Source of the DNA: DASPHG01 sp963748315
GTDB lineage: Bacteria > Actinomycetota > Thermoleophilia > Solirubrobacterales > Thermoleophilaceae
Assembly (NCBI GenBank): GCA_963748315.1
Contig: CAVVIK010000003.1
Coordinates: forward strand, 1 to 64,000
DNA length: 64,000 bases
Direction of reading: 5' to 3'
Shown: piece by piece, positions 19,136 through 28,183 of the stretch
Layout of the letters: every line of letters starts with the position of its first letter
Numbering within the stretch: the first letter of the stretch is position 1
Translations under genes and position numbers: made by a program
The notes under the pieces: generated by a model
Database searches by the model: none
The model's input: the letters and a program-made list of their open reading frames with translations, nothing else
What the model was told of the DNA's origin: nothing

Positions 19136-20752
19136 CTAGGCCGTGAGCGCGTGCGGCTGCGTTATCCGCGGCTTCGCGATCGACTCGGGCTCGGGCTCGT
19201 CGTCCGGCGCCGGCTTGTCCAGCAGCTGGTAGGCCAGGCGCGTCGCCAGCGCCATGATCGTGATCTGCGGGTTCACGCCGATCGAGCTGGGAATCACGCT
19301 CGCGTCCGACACCCACACGTTCTCCATCTCGTGCAGGCGCAGATCGCCGGTGACGACGCCGTGATCCGGGCGCGCGTCGGCGCGCGCGGTGCCGAGCGGG
19401 TGGAACGCCATCAGGACGAGGTCCTGTGCGTTCAGCTCGGCACGGCGCAGCGGCTCGAGGTCGCCGCCGAGGATCTCGGGCACGCCGGCGACCGGCGGGT
19501 AGATCGCGCGCGCCCCCGCGGCGACGAACAGCTCGCACAGCCGCTCGATCCCCCGCGCGAAGGTGGCGGTGTCCTCGCGGTTCAGGTCGTAGCGGATCTC
19601 GACACGCCCGGCGCGCTCGCGCACGTGGCCCCGTGAGAGGTCGGAGACCATCAGGCCGAACTGAGCGATGTTCCGGAACTGGAGCATCAGCTCGCGGTGC
19701 TTCTCGCCCGCGAACGGGAATGTCATCGCGGCGTAGTCCGGCGGCCCCGCGGCCCCCTCGAGCATGATCCCCTCGTCCGCGAACTCGTCGATGAAGTACG
19801 ACTGCGGCACGCCGTTCGCCATGTCGATCTCCTCGTCGAACAGCGCGCGCACCGCCGTCGCGGGATGGATCGCGAGGTTGCGCCCGAGCTCGCCCGAGCG
19901 CCCGCCGAGGCCCTGCTTGGCGAGGAAGACCGGCGTGTGGATCGCCCCGCACGCGACGACGACGTGCGCGCACGTAACGCGCACTCGTCCGCCGCCCGCG
20001 GCGGTGGCGATCACCGCCTGCGCGCGGCGGCCGTCGTGCTCGATCCGCTCGGCGCGGCACTCGGTGAACGTCGTCGCCCCGGCGGCCCACGCTCTCGGCA
20101 CGTAGCTCAAGCCCGACGTGCTGCTTGGCGGACGTCGGGCAGCCGAAGCCGCAGACGCCGGAGCCGACGCAGCCGCGCGCGTTGCGCCAGATGAAGTCGC
20201 CCCTCCACCCAATGCGTCCGCACCGCGCTTGGCGATCAGCGCGTTGCGGCCGGCGCGGTCCTCTGGCACCTGCACAACGTTCAGCTCTCGCTCGACGCGG
20301 CGGAAGTAGGGATCGAGCTCGGCCAGGCCGTCGAGCCCGAACCGCTCGCCCCACATCTCGAGCACCGGCTCCGGCGTGCGGAAGCACGTGCCCGAATTGA
20401 TCATCGTCGTGCCGCCGATGCCCTTGCCGAGCGGCAGGATGATCGGCGTGTTGCCGACGGTCACGACCTGGCCGGCGTCGCGGTAGAGGATCGTCGACAT
20501 CTCGCGCGGCCGGGCCGTGAAGTCGTCGGTCGTGAAGTGCCTGCCCTCCTCGAGCATCACGACGCTCATGCCGCCCTCTGCGAGCTCCTTCGCGAGCGGC
20601 GCGCCGCCGGCGCCGGTGCCGATCACGCACACGTCGCAATCGACCGAGCGGTCGTTCGGGATCCGCCCGCCGTCCTCCACCCGCGGCTCGACGGGTGGGT
20701 CCGGCGCGCCCCACTCGCGGTAGGCGTCGCCGGTCGTCGGGCGCACGCTCAC
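19136..20752 (-). CDS. GMC-family FAD-dependent oxidoreductase, two compensating frameshifts
   Basis: The Rossmann FAD motif is CDVCVIGTGAGGAPLAKELAEGGMSVVMLEEG (about residue 40). GKGIGGTTMINSGTCFRTP is the GMC signature. The C-terminal catalytic region is VLMAFHPLGTARADAR, then NVWVSDASVIPSSIGVNPQITIMALATR with the active-site His and Asn. The 539-residue frame is open throughout, but between about 20109 and 20212 it is out of phase: the alternative frame reads FIWRNARGCVGSGVCGFGC, the conserved cysteine-rich GMC segment. Two opposite indels therefore scramble about 33 residues. It overlaps the small partner gene by four bases. Substrate is unknown; sterols or alcohols are typical. Confidence 0.82.
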   Translation of the reverse strand: MSVRPTTGDAYREWGAPDPPVEPRVEDGGRIPNDRSVDCDVCVIGTGAGGAPLAKELAEGGMSVVMLEEGRHFTTDDFTARPREMSTILYRDAGQVVTVGNTPIILPLGKGIGGTTMINSGTCFRTPEPVLEMWGERFGLDGLAELDPYFRRVERELNVVQVPEDRAGRNALIAKRGADALGGGATSSGATRAAASAPASAASAARRPPSSTSGLSYVPRAWAAGATTFTECRAERIEHDGRRAQAVIATAAGGGRVRVTCAHVVVACGAIHTPVFLAKQGLGGRSGELGRNLAIHPATAVRALFDEEIDMANGVPQSYFIDEFADEGIMLEGAAGPPDYAAMTFPFAGEKHRELMLQFRNIAQFGLMVSDLSRGHVRERAGRVEIRYDLNREDTATFARGIERLCELFVAAGARAIYPPVAGVPEILGGDLEPLRRAELNAQDLVLMAFHPLGTARADARPDHGVVTGDLRLHEMENVWVSDASVIPSSIGVNPQITIMALATRLAYQLLDKPAPDDEPEPESIAKPRITQPHALTA

Positions 20753-21186
20753 GGGCGCCCGTCCCGCTCGCGGACCGACCGGCCGCGCTCGACGTTCGCC
20801 TCGGCGTCGTAGCCGATCAGGAGCATCACCTGGTCGTCGCCGTAGTAGGCGAGCTGCCCGAAGCCCTGCATCAGCTTCCCGAGCTGGCGCAGCTGCGGGA
20901 GCCGGTTCTGCTCGATCGCGCGCAGGTACTCCGCGCGCCGCTTCGGCGTGAGACTGCGCATCCTCGCCCCGAAGCCGAGCAGGCGCGGCCCGGTCTCGAG
21001 TGCGTACAGGAGCGTGCGCAGCGCGACCCGGTTGGCGCGTGGCGCGCGGCCCATCATGCGGTCGAAGAACGCCACCGCGTCGGTGTCGCGCACGGGCGGC
21101 AACACCGGCTCGGGCGCGACCACCGTGTCGGCGAGACAGGCGAAAATCGAGGCCTCGCGCGGAGAGAGCACGGCCAGTTGGGCCAT
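20749..21186 (-). CDS. Gluconate 2-dehydrogenase subunit 3-like partner of the GMC enzyme
   Basis: MAQLAVLSPREASIFACLADTVVAPEPVLPPVRDTDAVAFFDRMMGRAPRANRVALRTLLYALETGPRLLGFGARMRSLTPKRRAEYLRAIEQNRLPQLRQLGKLMQGFGQLAYYGDDQVMLLIGYDAEANVERGR is a 145-residue helical protein. The L---E---F--LAD opening and the -F---R---YLRA----L- - - -L--L-QL-YYGD ending match the small subunits that accompany GMC dehydrogenases. It sits directly upstream of the GMC gene with an ATGA overlap, so the two are co-translated and probably form a complex. No Tat signal is visible, so both may be cytoplasmic. Confidence 0.7.
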   Translation of the reverse strand: MAQLAVLSPREASIFACLADTVVAPEPVLPPVRDTDAVAFFDRMMGRAPRANRVALRTLLYALETGPRLLGFGARMRSLTPKRRAEYLRAIEQNRLPQLRQLGKLMQGFGQLAYYGDDQVMLLIGYDAEANVERGRSVRERDGRP

Positions 21187-21219
21187 GGCGGGACCCTACC
21201 TCTGATAGTCAGACAGGCC

Positions 21220-22344
21220 GTGCGCCGCCTGGTCCTGCTCGTCAGCGCGATCACCCTGCTCGACGTCGCCTTCTTCGCGGCGGTGGCGCCGCTGCTCCCG
21301 CACTACGTCGACGAGTTCGACCTCTCCAAGAGCGCCGCGGGGATCCTCACGGGTGCCTACGCCGCCGGCAACCTGGTCGCCGCGATTCCCGCCGGCTGGC
21401 TCGCCGGCCGCTGGGGAGTGAAGCCGACAACGATCGCGGGCCTGGCCGGCCTGGCTGTCTCGAGCCTCGTGTTCGGGCTCGCGCAGGACATCTGGCTCCT
21501 CGACGCCGCCCGCTTCACCCAGGGCCTTGCGAGCGCGTGCACCTGGGCCGCGGGCTTCGCGTGGGTCGTGGAACGCGCGCCGGCCGGACGGCGGGGTGAG
21601 GTGATCGGCACGCCGCTCGCCGCGGCGGTTGCCGGGACGCTCGTCGGACCTGTCCTCGGCACCGCCGCGGACGCGGCCGGGCCGGAGATCGTCTTCGCGG
21701 GCGTCGCGCTCGTCGCCGTCGCCCTGATCGTGCCGGCATCGCGCGAGCCGGCGCCGCCGGGCGAGCCGGCCGACATCCGGCGGGTCGTCGCGGCCACGCG
21801 CATCCCGGCGGTCAGGCTCGGGTTCTGGCTCGTAGCGCTGCCCGCGCTCGCGGCGGGCGTCCTGAACGTCCTCGTCCCCCTGCGGATGGACGCGCTCGGT
21901 GCCGCCAGCGTCGCGATCGGCGGGACCTACCTCGTGGCGGCGACCCTCGAGACGATCGTCAACCCGCTCGTCGGCCGCTTCTCCGATCGCCGCGGCAGGC
22001 TCGTGCCGATACGCGCCGGGCTGCTCGCCGCGGCGGTGCTGCTCGTGTTGCTGCCGATCCCGGAGTCGGCCCCGGTCGTGGCTGTGCTCTTCGTGTGCAC
22101 GGCGCTCACGACCGCCGCGTTCTGGACGCCGGCGATGGCGCTGCTCTCCGACGAGGTCGAGAGGGCGCGCGTGCACCAGGGATACGCGTTCGCGTTCACG
22201 AACATCGCGTGGTCGATCGGGCAGCTCGCGGGCAACGGCGGCGGCAGCGCGATCGCCCAGGCGACCGCGGACTGGGTCAGCTACGTCGCGGTCGCTGTTC
22301 TCTTCGCCGTCACGCTCGCGCGTCTGACGCGTCGGCCGGCGTAG
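21220..22344 (+). CDS. MFS transporter
   Basis: The protein of about 374 residues has twelve predicted helices. The opening is RRLVLLVSAITLLDVAFFAAVAPLLPHYVDEFDLSKSAAGILTGAYAAGNLVAAIPAGWLAGRWGVKPTT (motif A-like loop GWLAGRWGVK). The second half contains NVLVPLRMDALGAASVAIGGTYLVAATLETIVNPLVGRFSDRRGRLVPIRAG. It resembles small drug/sugar efflux MFS proteins of Actinobacteria. GTG 21220-21222 is chosen because the frame upstream is divergent-promoter sequence; no strong ribosome-binding site is seen. It is divergent from the GMC pair, and its 3' end overlaps the B12-operon terminal gene by about 64 bases tail to tail. Confidence 0.8.
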   Translation: MRRLVLLVSAITLLDVAFFAAVAPLLPHYVDEFDLSKSAAGILTGAYAAGNLVAAIPAGWLAGRWGVKPTTIAGLAGLAVSSLVFGLAQDIWLLDAARFTQGLASACTWAAGFAWVVERAPAGRRGEVIGTPLAAAVAGTLVGPVLGTAADAAGPEIVFAGVALVAVALIVPASREPAPPGEPADIRRVVAATRIPAVRLGFWLVALPALAAGVLNVLVPLRMDALGAASVAIGGTYLVAATLETIVNPLVGRFSDRRGRLVPIRAGLLAAAVLLVLLPIPESAPVVAVLFVCTALTTAAFWTPAMALLSDEVERARVHQGYAFAFTNIAWSIGQLAGNGGGSAIAQATADWVSYVAVAVLFAVTLARLTRRPA

Positions 22345-24121
22345 TACGCGATCGCTGCGCCCACGAGCGTCAGCGCCACGCCGAGCCACGACGGGCCGGA
22401 GCTCCGCTCCGTCGCCGCCGGCTCATCTGCCGGTTCTAAGACAGGCGAGGCGTCGTCCTCCGAGATGCCCTGCGCCGGTGCCGGCCCGGGCACGTCCTTG
22501 TCAGCCGCTTTCGGCTTTTCCTTCGGTGGTTTCGCCGTTCCGCCCCCGTTGCCGGCACCACCGGACACGGGCGCCCCGCCACCGCCGCTCGAGTCGGTGG
22601 CCGCTCGCGTCCGCTGGCGCGGCACGGCTGCGAACGGCAGTGGCTTGCGCTTCAGGGCCATCAGCGCCTGCGCTGTCACCCACACCGGCGTCTGCGCGCT
22701 GACGCGCGAGTAGTCGACACTGCCGTCGCCGTTCTGCCGCGCGCGCAGGTAGCCGATCGGCGAGTTGCCGCTCTTGCGGAAGCGGCCGGGGTTGCGCTCA
22801 GCGGCGACGAGGCCCTGGACGGCGTAGGCGGTCGACTGCGAGTTCGAGCTGCGGCCCTCGAACTGCCCGAAGCCGCCGTCGCCGTTCTGCGCACGGCGCA
22901 GGTAGCCGACCGCGTCGTCGAGCGGGCCACCCCGCCCGGCCGTGGCCAGCGCCTGCATCGCTGCCCCCGTGTTGTCGACGTCCGACTGCGCGCTGGGCGA
23001 CAGCCCGAACCCGCCGTCCTCATTCTGCTGCCGCGCGAGCCAGCGCGCCGGCTTGTTCGTGCCGGCGTCGGCGGCGCGCAGCGCGAGGATCCCGAACGCC
23101 GTGTAGGAGATGAAGCCGGAGAACGAGCCGTCGGCGCGGCGATAACCGTTGAGACGCGCGACGAAGTCGCGTCCCGCGAAGTCGCGCGCGTTCAGCCCAG
23201 CCGCTTCGATCACGAGAATCGTTCGCTCGATCTCCCCCACGTCGCGGATCTGGCGCGCGCCGGAGCGGATGTAGTCGATCGCGCTGTGGCCGCGGCGCTC
23301 CACGTCGCGAGGATTGCGCCCGGCCGACGCGAGGCCGAGCGACGCCCATCCGGAGTACAGCGCGCCCGACGCTGTGCCCGGCGTGCTTCCGAACCCGCCG
23401 TCCTTGTTCTGCGCTTTCGCCATGTACGCGGCCGCGCGCTTGCTCGGGGACGCAGCGGATGCGCCGGCGGGCAGCGCGAGCATTAGGAGCACGGCGCCCG
23501 CGGCCACTGCGGCGGGCGCCCAGCGCACCTCGAAGCGGCGCCGGTAGCGCGACAAAGCGCGCAACAGCCCGGGCCCGATCAGCAGGCAGAAGACGACGTT
23601 CCCGATCACGTGCGCGAGGTTGTACGGCAGCGAGCTGGCGCTCACGGCGATCCACGTGGCAAGGTCCTGCTCCGCGGCGAGCGTCCACTGGTAGGTGTCC
23701 ATCACCGCGCCGAAGCCCGCGCCGGCGACCGCGCATGCGAGCGCGAGCGGCCAACGGCCGAGCTCGCGTCCGCGCGTCGCGCGTGCGAGCAGCGCGCCGC
23801 TGACGCCGACGCCGCCCCAGGCGACCATCTGCCACGGCGTCCACGGCCCGTGGCCCATGAAGATGTTCGAGACGACCGGGGTGATCGCGCCCACCGCGAA
23901 CCCCGGCGCGCCGCCGAGCGCGTATCCCGACAGCAGGATGATGTCGGTGGTGGGCTTCACGTTCGGGAACGCCGCGAACGCGAGCCGCCCGACCACGGCG
24001 AGGCCGGCCATCGCCGCGACGAGCGCGAGCACGCGCGCGCTCGGGCGCGAGCGCTCGTACCAGGCGAAGCCCGCGTCAGGACGACCGCGAGGATCGCGAA
24101 TGACGCGAGCTGCCAGGTCAT
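22281..24121 (-). CDS. ECF S component fused to extracellular alpha/alpha-barrel and C-terminal anchor
   Basis: Residues 1 to about 195 are a six-helix substrate-binding S component (VVGRLAFAAFPNVKPTTDIILLSGYALGG, NIFMGHGPWTPWQMVAWGGVG, SSLPYNLAHVIGNVVFCLLIGPGLL). A further helix, AAGAVLLMLALPAGASAA, leads outside. Then come about 300 residues of prenyltransferase/QW-type repeats: AYMAKAQNKDGGFG, WLARQQNEDGGFG, YLRRAQNGDGGFG, YLRARQNGDGSVDY. A Pro/Gly linker and a last helix SWLGVALTLVGAAIAYYAG follow. The same alpha6/alpha6 fold forms the N-domain of transcobalamin, so a cobalamin role fits the riboswitch. A one-base indel near 24068 separates the first 15 residues (MTWQLASFAILAVVL). ATG 24119-24121 overlaps the ATPase stop. 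Confidence 0.82.
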
Positions 24122-25692
24122 CGGACGAGCTCCTCCGCCAGGAGCGCCGCGCCCGCCTCGGGCGTGAGCGCGCCGCCGGCCCCGTCGAGGATGCGCGCGA
24201 CGTCCGTCGCGAAATGCCTGCCGCCGGCGAGGACGCTCGCCGCCGAGCCGTCGGCGATGACGTTGCCCTGGCCCATCAGCACGATGCGCTCGGCCCAGCT
24301 GGCGGCGAACTCGGTGTCGTGCGTCGCGACGATCACTGCGAGGCCGCGGCCGGCGAGCTCGCGAAGGCGCTGGCCGAGCGCCTCCTTCCAGCCGCGGTCC
24401 ATGCCGCGCGTCGGCTCGTCGAGGCACACGACCGCGACGTCGTCTCCCTCGAGCACGATCTCGAGCGCCAGGCGCTGGCGTTCGCCGCCGGACAGGTCGC
24501 GCGGGTGCTTCGCCTCGCGGCCCGCCAGCCCGGCGCGCGCGATCGCGTCCGAGCCGGCCTCGTCGGCCACGTGCTCGTGGATCAGGAAGTCGCCGGGGTT
24601 CTGGAGCAGTAGCGCGACCTCGCCGCCGCGGACGACGCGGCCGCGTGTCGGATCGACGAGGCCCTTGGCGTGGCGCAGGAGCGTGCTCTTGCCCGCGCCG
24701 TTGCGCCCCATCAGCGCGACAAGCTCGCCCGGCCGCAGGTCGACATCAATGCCGCGCAGGATCGCCGGCCCGTCGGCGATCTCGTGCCAGACGCCCTCGA
24801 ACCGCAACGCGGGACGGGCCCCCGCCTTCGGCGGATCCGGCGCCGCGGCGGCGGCGGCCGGCGCCAGGCCCGCGCCGTGGATCCGGTCGCGCGCCTCCTT
24901 GACCGACACGGGCGGCGGGCCTATTCCGGCGAGCGAGAACAGCCGCGCGGCCGGCGTCGCGAGCACGGAGCCGCGCTCGGTCGCCCAGTCGAGAAACGCA
25001 GCCGGGCCCGCGTCGAACACGACCCGCCCGTCCTCCATCGCAAGCACGCGGTCCGCCGCCGGCAGGCAGCGCTCGACACGGTGCTCGGCCAGGAGGACCG
25101 CCGTTCCCCACTCCTCGTTCAGCCGCCGTAAGAGCCACACGAGGTCGTCGCCCGCGACCGGGTCGAGCTGCGAGGTCGGCTCGTCGAGCACGAGGAGAGA
25201 CGGCTTGCCGGCGACGGCCGCAGCGAGCGCGACACGCTGCAGCTCGCCGCCCGAGAGCGTGTCGGTGCGGCGCTCCAGGAGATGGGCGACGCCCAGCTCG
25301 AGCGCAGCCTCCTCGACCGCGCGGGCGATCGCCGCCGCCTCGAGCCCGCGCTGCTCGAGTGGGAGCGCGAGCTCGGCGCGCACGCCGCTCATGACGACCT
25401 GCGTCTCCGGGTCCTGGAGCAGCGTCGCGCAGCTCGCGGCCAGCTCGTTCGGGCCGTGGTCGCGGACGCTCATCCCGGCAACCTCGAGCTCGCCGTGCGC
25501 GTCGCCGCCGTGGAAGTGCGGCACTAGGCCGCACGCGGCGCGCAGGAGCGTCGACTTGCCGGAGCCCGACTCGCCGACCACGAGCGTGAAGGACCCCGGC
25601 TCGAGCTCGAGCGTGAGATCCGCGAGCGCGTCCTGTGCGGCGCTCGGGTACCGGTAGCCGAATCCCTCGGCGCGGAGCACGGGCTCAGGCAT
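24118..25692 (-). CDS. ECF transporter fused double ATPase (A1A2)
   Basis: Two ABC ATPase domains lie in one 524-residue chain. Domain 1: Walker A GESGSGKSTLLRAACGL, Q-loop LLQDPETQVV, signature TLSGGELQRVALAAA, Walker B LLVLDEPTSQLDP, H-loop AEHRVERC. Domain 2 from about residue 295: GRNGAGKSTLLRHAKGL, LLQNPGDFLIHEHV, DLSGGERQRLALEI, VVCLDEPTRGMD, ATHDTEFAASWAERI. The LLQ-P-----V Q-loops and the THD--FA segments are characteristic of ECF/cobalt-type energising modules. It powers the adjoining T and S proteins. It overlaps ecfT by eight bases and the S-component gene by four. Fusion of both ATPases is common in Actinobacteria. Confidence 0.9.
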   Translation of the reverse strand: MPEPVLRAEGFGYRYPSAAQDALADLTLELEPGSFTLVVGESGSGKSTLLRAACGLVPHFHGGDAHGELEVAGMSVRDHGPNELAASCATLLQDPETQVVMSGVRAELALPLEQRGLEAAAIARAVEEAALELGVAHLLERRTDTLSGGELQRVALAAAVAGKPSLLVLDEPTSQLDPVAGDDLVWLLRRLNEEWGTAVLLAEHRVERCLPAADRVLAMEDGRVVFDAGPAAFLDWATERGSVLATPAARLFSLAGIGPPPVSVKEARDRIHGAGLAPAAAAAAPDPPKAGARPALRFEGVWHEIADGPAILRGIDVDLRPGELVALMGRNGAGKSTLLRHAKGLVDPTRGRVVRGGEVALLLQNPGDFLIHEHVADEAGSDAIARAGLAGREAKHPRDLSGGERQRLALEIVLEGDDVAVVCLDEPTRGMDRGWKEALGQRLRELAGRGLAVIVATHDTEFAASWAERIVLMGQGNVIADGSAASVLAGGRHFATDVARILDGAGGALTPEAGAALLAEELVR

Positions 25693-26566
25693 GCGCCACC
25701 CCCAGCCGCGCGCGGGCGCCGGCGAACGGTGCCAGCGCGAGAAGCGGCAGCAGCACGACCGCGGCGACGTCGGCCGGGGCCGCCGCGACCGCGAGCGTCG
25801 GGTAGGGGTCGAAGCCGCCGGCGCCTGCCACGCGCGTCGCGATCGCGGTTACCGCGATCGCCCCCGCTGCCAGCGCCACGCGCACGTCGTGGCGCGACCA
25901 CGGCGCGGCATACCGCGGCGGCCGCTGCGCAGACGCATACCCGCGCAGCTCGAGCGCCGCCGCGACGTCCACCGCCCGCTCGAGCGCTCCCGCGAGTGTC
26001 GCGCGCGCGACCGCTGCGCGCGCGGGCGGCCGCGGCCGGCAACGCGCCGCGTCGCCCATCCTGAGCGCGTCCCGCGCGAGCACCGGCGCGAGCCGGGTGG
26101 CGAGCGACGCGGTGAGCGCGCTGCGGTACGACACGCGCCGCACGAGTCGCAGGAGGTCATCGGGATCGACACATGCGGAGAACAGGGCCAGCGCCAGCGC
26201 GAGCACGAACAGGCGCAGGCCGGCGGCGCCGCCGTAGGCGATCGCCTCGAGCGTGATCTCGATCCGATAGCCGAGCACCTCGCCGCCGCGGAACAGGAGC
26301 GTCGCCCCCTCGCGGTAGACGAGCGGGTTGATGATCACGATCAGGAGCACGAGCGGCACGGCGAGCCGCGCCGCGCGCGCGAGCTCCGCGCCGACGCCGG
26401 CCGCGATTCCGGCGAGCGTCGCGGCGGCGAGCCCGCCCGCGAGCACGAGCGGGCTGTCGTAGAGCATCGGGACGAGTGCGAGCGCCGCGCAGAAGGACGT
26501 CGTCGCGCCGGCGCGGGCGGCGTGGAGCGGGCTCGGCCGCGGCTGGTATGTGGGCACGAGCCTCAT
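25685..26566 (-). CDS. ecfT: ECF transporter transmembrane T component
   Basis: ATG 26564-26566 gives MRLVPTYQPRPSPLHAARAGATTSFCAALALVPMLYDSPLVLAGGLAAATLAGIAAG. Helices run through RLAVPLVLLIVIINPLVYREGATLLF, EAIAYGGAAGLRLFVLALALALFSACVDPDDLLRLVRR and further. The Ala-Arg coupling motif region is ERAVDVAAALELRGYAS (A-ELRG), diagnostic for EcfT/CbiQ. About 293 residues, normal length. It couples ATP hydrolysis to toppling of the S component in the membrane. Its start overlaps the DUF4430 lipoprotein stop as ATGA and its stop lies inside the ATPase gene start. Confidence 0.88.
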   Translation of the reverse strand: MRLVPTYQPRPSPLHAARAGATTSFCAALALVPMLYDSPLVLAGGLAAATLAGIAAGVGAELARAARLAVPLVLLIVIINPLVYREGATLLFRGGEVLGYRIEITLEAIAYGGAAGLRLFVLALALALFSACVDPDDLLRLVRRVSYRSALTASLATRLAPVLARDALRMGDAARCRPRPPARAAVARATLAGALERAVDVAAALELRGYASAQRPPRYAAPWSRHDVRVALAAGAIAVTAIATRVAGAGGFDPYPTLAVAAAPADVAAVVLLPLLALAPFAGARARLGVAHA

Positions 26567-27492
26567 TCGCCGTCCTCCGGCAGCGGGAGCTTGACCGGCC
26601 CGTCTGCGGTGGCTGCGACGGCGAACGCGTTGCGCAGCGAGCGCGCGTCGAGGATGGAGGCCGCCGCCTGGACGCCGAGGTCGTCGAGCCCGGTCACGAT
26701 CCACACCACGGCCTGCTCCTCGAGCGCGGTCGCGGCCACGAGGCCGGTGCCCGGGTCGGCGGTTTGCACGGCGTCGCCATCCTCGTCGAGTAGCTCGAGC
26801 CGCTGGCCGTCATCGGTGAAGCGCGCGAACACCCCGCTCGCCTCGGGCCCCTCCTCGAGCAGGGCGGGCGTGCGCACGTCGCGCAGCTCGTCCCACGTCC
26901 CCACGAGCACCCGGACGAGGTCCTTGCCGCCCGAGGCCGCGAGCTGCGATGAGCTGACACGCGCGCCGACGCCGGTCAGCGAGTCCTTGACGGAGGAGCA
27001 CGCCTCGTCGTCCGAGTCGGCGCACTCGAGCCGAACCGGCAGCCGCTCGCCCTCGAGACCGCTGCGGAACGGCTCGGGGTAGGCGCCGACGATCGCCGGT
27101 ATGCGCTCCTTCGCGCTCCAGTCGCGGTTGTCCCACTGGATCACGTCGCCGGCGTGCACTTCCCAGTCCGCCGCGCCGCGGTCGGCCCAGATGCCGTTTA
27201 CGTAGTAGAACCAGTCGCGCGTGCCGCCGCCGCCCCCGGAACCCTCGAGGCCGTCGATCGCCTCCACGAAATTGCCGCCGAAGCGCGTGTCGACGTCGTG
27301 CTGCGACTGGAGCAGGCGCATGACGCTCTCGTCCTCGTGCACCGTGTCGATCTTGTCGGCGGCCAGCTGCTCGTGGCCGAAGTCCTTCGTCACACGGATG
27401 TCTGCGCCGCCGTCCTGCGCCTCGCCCTCGCCGAACCCGCATCCGCCGAGGCAGATGGCGATGGTGAGGGCGACGGCGGCGACGCGTGTCAC
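26563..27492 (-). CDS. DUF4430 (transcobalamin-like C-domain) lipoprotein
   Basis: GTG 27490-27492 gives TRVAAVALTIAICLGGCGFGEGEAQDGG: a lipoprotein signal with lipobox LGGC. Residues about 28-130 form a DUF4430-like domain: IRVTKDFGHEQLAADKID, ESVMRLLQSQHDVDTRFGGNFVEAIDGLEGSGGGGGTRDWFYYVNGIWADRGAADWEVHAGDVIQWDNRDW. WFYYVNG and the GD-IQWD strand are the family signature shared with the transcobalamin beta domain. The second half (PAIVGAYPEPFRSG, VLVGTWDELRDV) is typical of the longer actinobacterial versions. It probably holds cobalamin outside the membrane and hands it to the ECF transporter. It overlaps both neighbours by four bases. Confidence 0.85.
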   Translation of the reverse strand: MTRVAAVALTIAICLGGCGFGEGEAQDGGADIRVTKDFGHEQLAADKIDTVHEDESVMRLLQSQHDVDTRFGGNFVEAIDGLEGSGGGGGTRDWFYYVNGIWADRGAADWEVHAGDVIQWDNRDWSAKERIPAIVGAYPEPFRSGLEGERLPVRLECADSDDEACSSVKDSLTGVGARVSSSQLAASGGKDLVRVLVGTWDELRDVRTPALLEEGPEASGVFARFTDDGQRLELLDEDGDAVQTADPGTGLVAATALEEQAVVWIVTGLDDLGVQAAASILDARSLRNAFAVAATADGPVKLPLPEDGE

Positions 27493-28183
27493 TCGACGCG
27501 CACCCTCTCTGCGAACGAGCGGACGAAGCCGTCCTTCTCCGCGTACAGCCGGTGTGCGCCGGAGGCGAGGGCCAGCGTCGCGGTCCCGTCCGAGTCGGTC
27601 TCGGCCGTGCGGTTGCCGGCATGAACCGTCGCGCCCGCGAGCCGCGTGCCACGGCCCTCGTCGTCGTATGCGGTGACTCGCGCCGAGACGGTCCCCCCGC
27701 CCTCGTCGCGCACTCGCAGTCCGAGCGTCCGCTGGCAGCCGCCGACACGGAAGACGCAGTAGAACCACGTCACCCGCACGCGCCGCTTGATGCGCCCGCT
27801 GCCGAAGGGCCCGCTCGGGTCGGCGGCGCCGGTCGTGCCCTGCCGGTTGCCGACCTTGTAGACCCAGCCCGAGTCGCCGCGATTCCGGTCGTCGCCAATT
27901 TTGCGTACGAACAGGCTCGCCGGGTCGCAGGAGCCGGAGAAGTCGCGCACCTTAGCCTCGCCACGTCACTGCGCACGAGTGCGGCCAGCGGCGTCGCGCT
28001 GGGCACGCGGCAGCGGTGGTCACTCGCGCGTGTGCGCGTGCGTGCCGTGCCGACGGTCTCGCTCTTGGCCGTCCCGTCGCGGAAGACGACGAGCTGATCG
28101 AAGCGCGGCGCGCCGTTTGCGAGCGGCGCCACCGCCCCCGCAAATGCGAGGACGGCGGCGATCACGATCGCGGCTCGGGTCAC
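27489..28183 (-). CDS. Secreted DUF4430-like protein with Ig-like tail, one frameshift
   Basis: GTG 28181-28183 gives a signal peptide (TRAAIVIAAVLAFAGAVAPLANGA), then LVVFRDGTAKSETVGTARTRTRASDHRCRVPSATPLAALVRS, the usual N-terminal stretch of actinobacterial DUF4430 proteins (C-V---TPLAAL). A one-base shift near 27952 leads to VRDFSGSCDPASLFVRKIGDDRNRGDSGWVYKVGNRQG and RRVRVTWFYCVF, the GWVYKV...W-Y core. A carboxypeptidase-regulatory-like beta sandwich follows (VSARVTAYDDEGRGTRLAGATV, ADSDGTATLALASG-type strand, AEKDGFVRS). It is the second gene of the riboswitch operon, with GTGA overlaps at both ends. Confidence 0.75.

Noticed and set aside
23500..24121. S component specific for queuosine, riboflavin or biotin
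   Set aside because: No family-specific motifs are seen, and the cobalamin riboswitch with DUF4430 partners points to B12.
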